From the NCBI GenBank assembly GCA_015179025.1, contig WHUX01000005.1, positions 496,001 through 560,000 of the forward strand: a DNA stretch of 64,000 nucleotides, in the 5' to 3' direction. Shown here piece by piece: positions 56,701-64,000 of this stretch. Source of the stretch: Terfezia claveryi (lineage: Eukaryota; Ascomycota; Pezizomycetes; Pezizales; Pezizaceae). The translations under genes and the position numbers were made by a program. Every line of letters starts with the position of its first letter. Position 1 is the stretch's first letter. The notes beneath the pieces are model-generated. The model was not told where the DNA came from and did not search any database. It was given only the letters and a program-made list of their open reading frames with translations.

Positions 56701-57800
56701 ATAGAACTTAATTAAAATATCTTAGATAAAGAAATAGTTATAATTGTTAATTATTTTTAGGAATAAAGATACTTTTTGATAGATACTCTAGAAAATATAA
56801 TAGTATATATAAATTATAAAAACCTTAAATACTTTAATTCTACTAAAATACTTAATTAAAGGTAGACTAGATAGATAGAAATACTAAGCCAGTTTAATTT
56901 TAGAATTATTTACTACCTAGATAATAAGAATAGTAAGGTAGATATAATATAAACTAGTTCTAGTTACTATATAAATAAATTATAGAAATATAAACTAACT
57001 TTTTCTGACTTTCTAAAGTAAGAATAATTACTTTATTACTTTTAAATAACTTAAATCTTATTTATAGACTCTATATTATACTATTTAAACCTAAATTTAT
57101 AAATATTTTAAAAACTTAATTAGTACTATAGGTCAGTTTTTTATCCTAATTTTGTTTTTTAATATTAAAAACTACTCAAAAATCTATCTATTAACCTATT
57201 TAAACTAATTTATTTTGCATTCCTATTATATATTAATAAATCTTTATATCTTTATAATATATATATATTTTACTAGATATAGTTCTGTTTATTTTGTAGC
57301 CTATTGCTCTTTTCAAAATAGACTAGCAAGAGTTCCACTGAGGCTAATACACATCTCTGTGATAATGTATTATCTAGTAATATATAGTTTAGTACTACAT
57401 AAAAAATGCTCCTAGTTTAGTATATTTACCTCATAGTAATCGAAGTAGTACAAATTCACCTAAGTAGTTTAAGTAGAATTATATTAAGAATCTAGGAAGC
57501 ATAGTTCTAGACTAAGTTCTAGACTGATTTAATCTACTACTCAAATAAATTAGTCTAGGTATAAAAATACCTACTACTGACCTATAGTAGATATTATATA
57601 AGATATAAGAACAATATGAATATAGAGGATTATTAGAGCATATTAGCTTCTAGGAAGATATAGGAGAATAGAAAAGACTACCAGTTTGGTAGTAGTATTC
57701 CTAAATAGTCTGATTCTTTTTATTGTAAAGGGCAGTCAGAAAAGAATGAAGATTAGAAGATGCTGGCTGCCAGTAAAGGTATATAATTTTGAATAAGGAA
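53760..57800 (+). mobile_element. AT-bleached (RIP-like) Ty3/gypsy relic (element 3)
   Basis: About 4 kb of very AT-rich sequence, full of TpA and nearly free of CpG, yet protein similarity survives through many stops. A protease-like start lies near 54840-54900 (TLVDTDINTMIFDSLFIEQM). RT follows from 55861 (VIDYRKLNIIIKKNKY), with PFRLTNI around 56075, a degraded YLDD box (YITNIFIY) around 56160 and FISFANFYYQFI around 56400. RNase H lies around 56520-56960 (DKEIVIIVNYF, NYKNLKYFNSTKILN). No integrase could be read with confidence. The borders are set by composition only. Confidence 0.75.
55861..56980 (+). pseudogene. RT and RNase H remnant of element 3
   Basis: Plus-strand translation follows the gypsy RT and RNase H block order, interrupted by dozens of TAA/TAG stops. 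Asp codons of the catalytic box read as Asn or Thr, in keeping with G-to-A change. Confidence 0.72.
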
Positions 57801-58147
57801 AGAAGAGGCCAGAGGTATAGTTTGAGGACATGTTATAATATAGGTCTTCTATAGCTTTGTTATATTAGTAGTATATAGTTATACATAACTTCTTTCTATT
57901 ATTTTATAGGTATACCAAGTCTCTTGAGATGAGAGAATAAGATAGTTACATAATATTAAGTCAAATCAATATACAGACTCTAATAAAAATATAAAAAAAA
58001 CCAATTATTTCAACAAGCTGAATTGAACTACAGTCAATTAATCCTGTGCATTACATATATTTGCATAACTCCTTTTTCTCCTTTCCAATGAGGTATTACC
58101 CTCAGAAAGCTACTTTCCTATTTTGAATAGAATTGTAGTCCTTGTAT
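57801..58147. other. AT-rich flank of element 3
   Basis: No feature recognised; AT content falls toward 58150. Confidence 0.4.
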
Positions 58148-58215
58148 TTAGTCTGGTTGGCACAAGACCCTCGTAGAGAGCTTGTATTATATAACTAGAC
58201 AGTTACTGTGTTCCA
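58148..58215 (+). repeat. Direct repeat copy B at right edge of the mobile-element island
   Basis: TTAGTCTGGTTGGCACAA then GACCCTCGTAGAGAG; counterpart of 38787-38860, with one base missing after CACAA and more AT in the second half. Confidence 0.6.
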
Positions 58216-58529
58216 TCCGCCAAAGGGACCTATAGCCGGTTGATAATATAGCAAGCATCAATTATTGTAAAATATTCCGGCATCGTCATGTCTTAGAATT
58301 TTTATCATTAAAGCTTGTCGAATATCAATATTCACGACATGCCAGGTCTGTGCAAACGACCCAAAGGAAGGTGCGTCAAGTGCAGCCAATGACGAGGCCT
58401 AAATCCACTATTTAGATATATATTTAATTGTAGACTAGTACGCCCAGACCATCGTTGAGCTAATCCCAATCACCTCTGTCACAAACCACTGCATTGTTTC
58501 CTACCTACCCTGCTCCACGAGAAAACAAC
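58216..58529. other. 3' flank of the E2/U-box/VWA gene
   Basis: About 310 bp between the repeat and the stop codon, presumably containing the 3' untranslated region. Nothing else seen. Confidence 0.45.
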
Positions 58530-61500
58530 TCAATCAATTTCCACGAGAAGTATCTCGCGCCGCCACTGCTCCCTAAACTTCGTCGCATGCTTCTTCACAT
58601 GCGCTCTGACCTTCTCCTGATATCCTACCTCATCCCACAAGTAATTCAAGGTCGTCACCACATTCCTAGGTATCCCACCTACACATTAGCAAGCGTCCAA
58701 CCCTGCGGCTTCCCAGTCCTCTCCAACTTACGCAAAATCATCCTTATTCGGTACCAACAGCAGCGACCATACCACATTCAACAGTGTCCCTATTGTCATA
58801 TCCGACGTCCAGTCGCGGTCGAGGATACTGTGACATATCCTTCCGTGCTTGTTGATATTTGGGTGGAGTATCGGCGTGACGAAGCGTGCCTTCGGGGCAG
58901 ACCGCGGATATAGGTTGTCCATGTCTAAATAGAGCAAATACGTTCCACCTGCATATGTGCTGTCTGCAGGCTAGAGGGCAAGAGACCATACGAGTAAGTA
59001 TTATGCTCGCTGTCCGGACGATGCATCGGAGTAGCTTACCGCTTCCATAACTACCTTCCAAAACCGCATGTTACTCTCAGACACATATACATCATAGTAA
59101 GGTTGATTATTGCTGGCAACCATTCTCATCTACTTATAGGTAACAAGCCATTGAGTGTATCAGCATTAGACCTCTGTAGGGGAAGCTGGAGGAATGGGGC
59201 GACACCATTACCTCTTGCATTAATCTACCTTCCCCCAATCTCATAGGCCCCGTATTGTTGTTTCCTGTAGACACGCCTTTCTTAAGCATAGCTGATATGG
59301 CAATAAACTCCCCTTGAAGATTAGGGTGTTGCTTGCGGGCTGGATATGTATCCTCATTGACAACATCTGTGGTCTGTATGCTCACCCCTTGGTGTTAGCA
59401 TGTAATCAGATGTAGGGGTACAAGTTCGTTGAGTATCAGGGGTGCTTGGAGACGTACGGCAATGCTTGCATAACGTCGGAACTCGCTAAGGTAAGTGTCA
59501 ATTATTAGCTCTACGTGCGGGAGAAATGTCATGGAAAAGAAAGGGGAGGGAGGGGGGAATACGGGAATTAGGGAACTAACGTCACTGGGGCTCTCATTTT
59601 ACTTAAAAGAGGCGATATTAGGGTACGTTCCGGACGCTCTCCTTGGCTCAACACAGTCTCGAGTTCGCAGATTGCCACTGCGCTTTCCAGGTCTTGGGGA
59701 AAGAACCTGTAGCCAGAGGTGCTAGTTTTTATATATATCTGGTCAGTTCCTCCATGTCATCAAACTACAGAACTGGATACCAAATATTTACCCATACGAT
59801 AAGGCACGTAGATTCTGGTTATTTTCATCTCCAATACTGATTGAGTCAACAACGATATTACTTTCCTGTCCATTCACATCCGGGTCAGCCCAGGTTGGGG
59901 ACCGGCAATTAAACTAGCACAACTGTCTTATGGGGTATTGATAGTTACCTGAAAACGTTTACAAAGCACCCAATTCTGCGTGGTGGAGTTCGTGTCGACC
60001 CCATCTGACAGACATAGAATCCTTTTCTTAGCCCCCGGGAATTGCGCACTGTAGGTCTGGATGCATTCAGATGCCAGGTTTAGTGCGTCCCACATGGCAG
60101 TGTCCCCTCCACATTCAATTGCATTAAGAGCATTGCGGAGGTCTTCCACAGCGCCATTAATAGGCTGTTTGATTGAAGGTCTGGTCGCGAAGGTTATCAA
60201 TCCTGGAATATTTCATATCCTTAGACGGAATCCCTTGGACCGAGGAAAGCTTGCCACTGGATATACTCACCAATGTGGTTTGTAAAATTGTATGCCAGAG
60301 TTCTATTGATGTAGTTATCGAAGACTTGTTTGACAACATCCATCTACCACATAAGATTTGATGTCAGCAATAATGAACGTAGCTGGACACACGCACAGAA
60401 ACCCTACGCGTGTAAGTGTCCGACCAGCATGTATAGACTTCCATTTCGTGCTGTTCGTTAGATTTTTCCTGATAAGCAGCAATTTCAGCACTTTAACTTT
60501 CTTCGCGTCAACACCCTGGCCATCTCGAGAGGGCATAGACTCATCTACACCTTCCTTCTCATGTAACGGATCCTTCTCCGCTGTAGTCCCATCAGTTGCG
60601 TAGCGAGAGAGCAGGTTTGCCAAAGGCTCCCATGGACATTTGGGGTTACCAAAAAACCTTCCGTCCCCGCCATATGTATTGGACGCCCATACCTGGAAGA
60701 CATGAGGCGCGTTTCCTGCCAGGCCTCCAGCAGTCAAAGCCCAATACCGAAAGAGTATTGATGCAACCGTGCTCCGAGTGTTTCTCAATATCCAGAATGT
60801 GAAAGCTGGAGTGTGGTCGCGTCTGACAGTGTTCTCGTTGTATACCTTAACTAGGACTCGCTCGCGCTCCTTCACATCCGGCTTCGTTGCTGCAGCTGAG
60901 GCTACACGAGGACTTTTAGATATGACAATACCCATACCAGCTTTAAGCGATACGATATAGGTATTGGCCCGTGGCGTCCACTCTCCCTCCACCAGCTCGC
61001 CCTTGTGCATCAGCGTAAACGCGGAAGTCTCTCCTCTTAAACAGCGGAAACCAAGAGCCAGGAGAGAGTCTCTCCGAATTCGTTTCGGCAGGAGGTATTC
61101 CCACTGACTGGTCTCAAATAGCATCTTGATTTTGACAAGTTGTGAGACAGCTACTTGGGAACGGGCACTTCGAGCAGCTTTGAACTCCTGTGTTTCGACT
61201 TTTATTATATCCAATCCTTCACGCCACTCCCGAATTTGTGTTGCAAGGTTGCGGTTAGGAAGTAAGACAGTTCCTATGGCGAGCCCTGTCATAGGTGAGC
61301 TACGGGTTGTCTGAAACCACCTCTCGATTTGAGCCTTGTCGTATGTGAAGCCGTCTTCGGCGACTACAGGAACTGAGAGTTACCAGGAGTCAGCGGTGCG
61401 GGCGGAGCAGCCAGTGGTAGCAATTCTTACTATTGAACAGCTCGTAAGATATTGGGCACTGAAATTCCTGGAATGCATGTCAGTCTTCTCCGCTACAGCC

Positions 61501-64000
61501 AATTTGAGGAATCCAACAACAAACTAGAGGTAGCTGCAAAACCCTTGCGCTCTCGTTAGTGGCTGTTGTCGGCGCATGAACCTCCTGCTCATTAAAATCC
61601 ACCCTCGAGTCCCCCGCTGGCCTGGACGCCCTCTCCAGCAAAAATTGGACTAAATGTGCCTGGGGCACCTTGGACAAACACCTCACATACCTGCCGAGCT
61701 TATCGATCCTCTGAACTATAACATTTCCCTGAAGGTAGGTGGTAGTACGCAAGAAGCTGGTAGTCAAGTGCATCTCGCGCTTACGTCTAACAGACTTATG
61801 TTCAGCGAGCTCTGCCGTATAGATTGCAATAATCGAGGCAAGGGCTTGCCCGGCAGCGGTAACCTTGGCAAAGTTAAACATTTTCCCACGGATGGTGGTG
61901 AGAATGTCAGGGAAGCATTCATGAGCTTTAAGGATTCCCTGGGCCTCCCCGTATGCACCGGGATCATTCGCATCATCGTCCGCATCACCGAGCTCGCTGT
62001 CATCGCCCTCACTACTCTCCTCCGAACTCTCCTCTTCCAACTCATCGTCGTTCAGGCCTTCGAATCCAGCAGGCTCTCCCATGCTCGAGCTGCAGTCCAC
62101 GCACAACATGATTATCTCGCTAGGTGAAGTGTGTTTCTTCCCCTCCGCCTCGCCAAGAGAGTCCAAAGATATACTTCCATCCGCCTTTCGCTGCTGTAGG
62201 ATTGGCTCCAGCTGCTGGGTGATCACAGACACGTCCACATCCACTGCTCCGCCACGGGTCGGGCGGAAAATTGTAATGCTGTGCCAGAGGTCATGATTAG
62301 CTCCTATTCAACCCGCTAGCTGCGCTTAGCGAAAAAGGGAAATAAAAAGTTTAGAGGCGGGATGCCGTACTCTTTGTCTGGTGGCGCACACGCCGGTCGA
62401 CCGACATATACAGCCATCAGTCCCAGTCCATCTAACGAAAGCGCCGGTTCCTGCACCCTAGACCGCAAATTCATCGGTGGCACAACCGCAAATGTCCCGG
62501 TAGCTGATTGTTGACAAAGCTCTCTGACATTGTAGTTCAGTAACCGTGGACATGTTGCTGCGGCCTCCAGGGCTGTTGCCGGACGGCTGATGGCATCAGC
62601 CACCGGGTTTCTTAAGCCGCGTTCGGCGCTCTGCAAGGTCAGGTGTAGCATATCGCTCTCAAACATCGTAACCCCCGTCATAGTCCCCGCTGTACGCCGG
62701 ATAAGCTTGAGCACCTTCATTTCCTCAGCATTAGGGATTGTTCGAATAACAGGTACGGGGGCTAGGCCCTTCAGCATCCCGTGGGTCAATGCTTGGAAAT
62801 GTGCGGCCTCGACAATGCCTATATTTGTAGTGACCGGGTCCGCAAGTGGCAGGAATGTCTCGGCGTCTGCAAGGCTAACAAACTTCATAGCATCTAGATA
62901 CTCGGTGGCAGCCGCATTTTGCACCCGGAGCCCACCAGCTAGCTCCAATGCGAGGTGGTAAAAGAGGCGTGAGGCCTCGAGGACCCGGTTCTGCTTGTTC
63001 TCGATGAGCCATCGCGCTGGGGCTATCAACTCTCTAGTAAGCTCGTAGATGCACTGCACCAGTACGGCGGCTTCTGGGGGAGGGAGGCTTCTCCCATTCA
63101 TCAGGGTATGTAAAGTACGGAGGATTGGGGGGAAGTGAGTCAGGCGCATGAAGAGCGCGAGCACTGCATTTTGAGTCGGCACATCTGCTTTTGCGATACG
63201 TGAGGCAAATACACGCGTTGAGGAAAGGAATGTCCCAATTCCACGCTCAGTCTGAGTAGAAGAGAGACTCTGTATACCCGTTATGAATGTCAGCGTGCTA
63301 CATGAGATAGTCAAGCCCTCACGATTATGCAAGTGTGGAAATCCAAGCTTACCCAACAATTCCGGTCCATGAACATCGCATCCATACCACTGTCTTCCAA
63401 ATTACCACGGCTACCATCAGTAGCTTCCGCCTGCCGCCGAACTGTAACAAACAAGTTCACCACACCTCCCACCATACACTCATCGAGGCGAAGCGCTCCC
63501 AGTTGCGTCTGCGGGTCGACACAAACTATTGGTGCATCAGCAGTGTGTATGTCGATATCATACATAACCCCAGTGCTGCTCCAACGACTACTTCCAATAC
63601 TAAGACCACTACCTGGCTGTGGCAAATTAGTATCCCACAGGTCGATCAATGCAGCTGGTGGCCTCGACCCCTGCGCAAGTTGGTGCTTTCGTTTAGAGCA
63701 TATAGAGACCACACACGAATATTCGAACAGCATCCGTCTGAACATCGAGCCACCTGGAGGTGACTCAATTTGGGCCCCAAAAACATTAGCTACCTTGTCA
63801 GCCAGATCACACTGCGCACTCAACGCCGTCCGGAGTATTGTTCGAAGGTCGGTGACTGATAACCCATTGATAGAGGAGGGCACCGATGTACTACTCGAAG
63901 ATGCCGATGCACTATTCGAAGACACGCCAACTGTGGGCGGTAGCAGCAACTTTTCAACCTTACTCCGGTCCCAAACCAGCACCAGGAACCGCTGGGTAGT
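58530..64000 (-). CDS. VWA + U-box (E3) + ubiquitin-conjugating (E2) fusion protein, N-terminus beyond window
   Basis: Fourteen exons on the minus strand: 64000-63353 (enters from the edge), 63269-62371, 62278-61525, 61467-61431, 61372-60408, 60343-60271, 60202-59949, 59865-59792, 59721-59581, 59485-59458, 59373-59212, 59129-59040, 58970-58732 and 58665-58530. They give 1499 uninterrupted residues. Order, numbered from the window edge: helical region with a long Ser run (1-515); ITIFRPTRGG and the VWA metal loop VDCSSSM (Asp577); an acidic loop; U-box (768-830, FQCPISYELF, VVAEDGFTYDKAQIERWF, SSPMTGL); a beta-rich segment; the rest of VWA (MDVVKQVFDNYINR, Thr1160 in GGDTAMWDA, SDGVDT); UBC domain (PYYDVYVSE, FWKVVMEA, HPNINKHGRIC with catalytic Cys1421, TTLNYLWDEV). 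It should charge ubiquitin on its own E2 and recruit it through its U-box; VWA and N-terminus may choose partners. Function inferred from domains only. Confidence 0.85.

Noticed and set aside
59640..59721. Apparent frameshift in the E2/U-box/VWA gene near FFP-QDLES
   Set aside because: A re-read of the run of four C (GGGG on the plus strand at 59696-59699) restores a single frame; the exon 59721-59581 is intact.
62316..62371. Reading straight on from exon 2 of the E2/E3 gene to a stop at 62316
   Set aside because: A GTACGG donor at 62370 and an acceptor before 62278 give a phase-consistent join (DKDITIFRP) into the VWA exon, so the extra codons are intronic.
1..64000. tRNA, rRNA genes or CRISPR arrays
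   Set aside because: No cloverleaf with matching A and B boxes, no rRNA core sequence and no spaced repeat array were seen by eye; the tandem repeats present have no unique spacers.

Overview
This window looks like nuclear DNA of a filamentous ascomycete (Pezizomycotina); I cannot name the species. Genes have short introns (about 54-90 bp, one of 181 bp) with GTANGT-type donors and CTAAC/CTGAC-like branch sites. Intergenic DNA is long and rich in homopolymer runs. The repeats are Ty3/gypsy chromovirus-type retrotransposons, one of them bleached to AT-rich, stop-filled sequence as expected from repeat-induced point mutation (RIP).

Layout. 1-12 kb is a housekeeping block: the 3' end of a Rab4-type GTPase gene; the SSU-processome WD protein NAN1/UTP17 (minus), divergent from the small RNA polymerase subunit gene RPB10 (plus, four exons); an MTH1-like Nudix hydrolase (minus), divergent from NOC2 (plus). 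Three of these five genes serve rRNA synthesis or ribosome assembly. 15-28 kb holds carbohydrate genes: an MFS sugar transporter, a cytosolic-type GH2 beta-mannosidase and a membrane-anchored GH3 beta-glucosidase, which could together take up and hydrolyse plant-wall oligosaccharides. 33-38 kb holds a His/Gln-rich bZIP-type regulator and an EFM3/FAM86-type lysine methyltransferase.

38.8-58.2 kb is a mobile-element island. It contains a decayed gene of unknown family (38998-41113), a truncated gypsy pol, a nearly complete young gypsy element with about 737-bp LTRs (44430-52857), an inverted LTR fragment, and an old AT-bleached gypsy element. Diverged copies of one short sequence lie in direct orientation near both edges of the island (38787 and 58148).

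58.5-64 kb carries the most striking gene, on the minus strand and running off the right edge. At least 14 exons encode one continuous protein (1499 residues inside the window) that combines a von Willebrand factor A (VWA) domain, a U-box (E3-type) domain and a C-terminal ubiquitin-conjugating (E2, UBC) domain with its catalytic Cys. The U-box plus about 270 further residues is inserted inside the VWA fold, between the DxSxS metal-binding loop and the rest of the domain. It is a candidate self-contained E2-E3 machine.

All exon structures were deduced by eye from splice signals and reading-frame continuity. Family assignments rest on remembered motifs, not on database searches.
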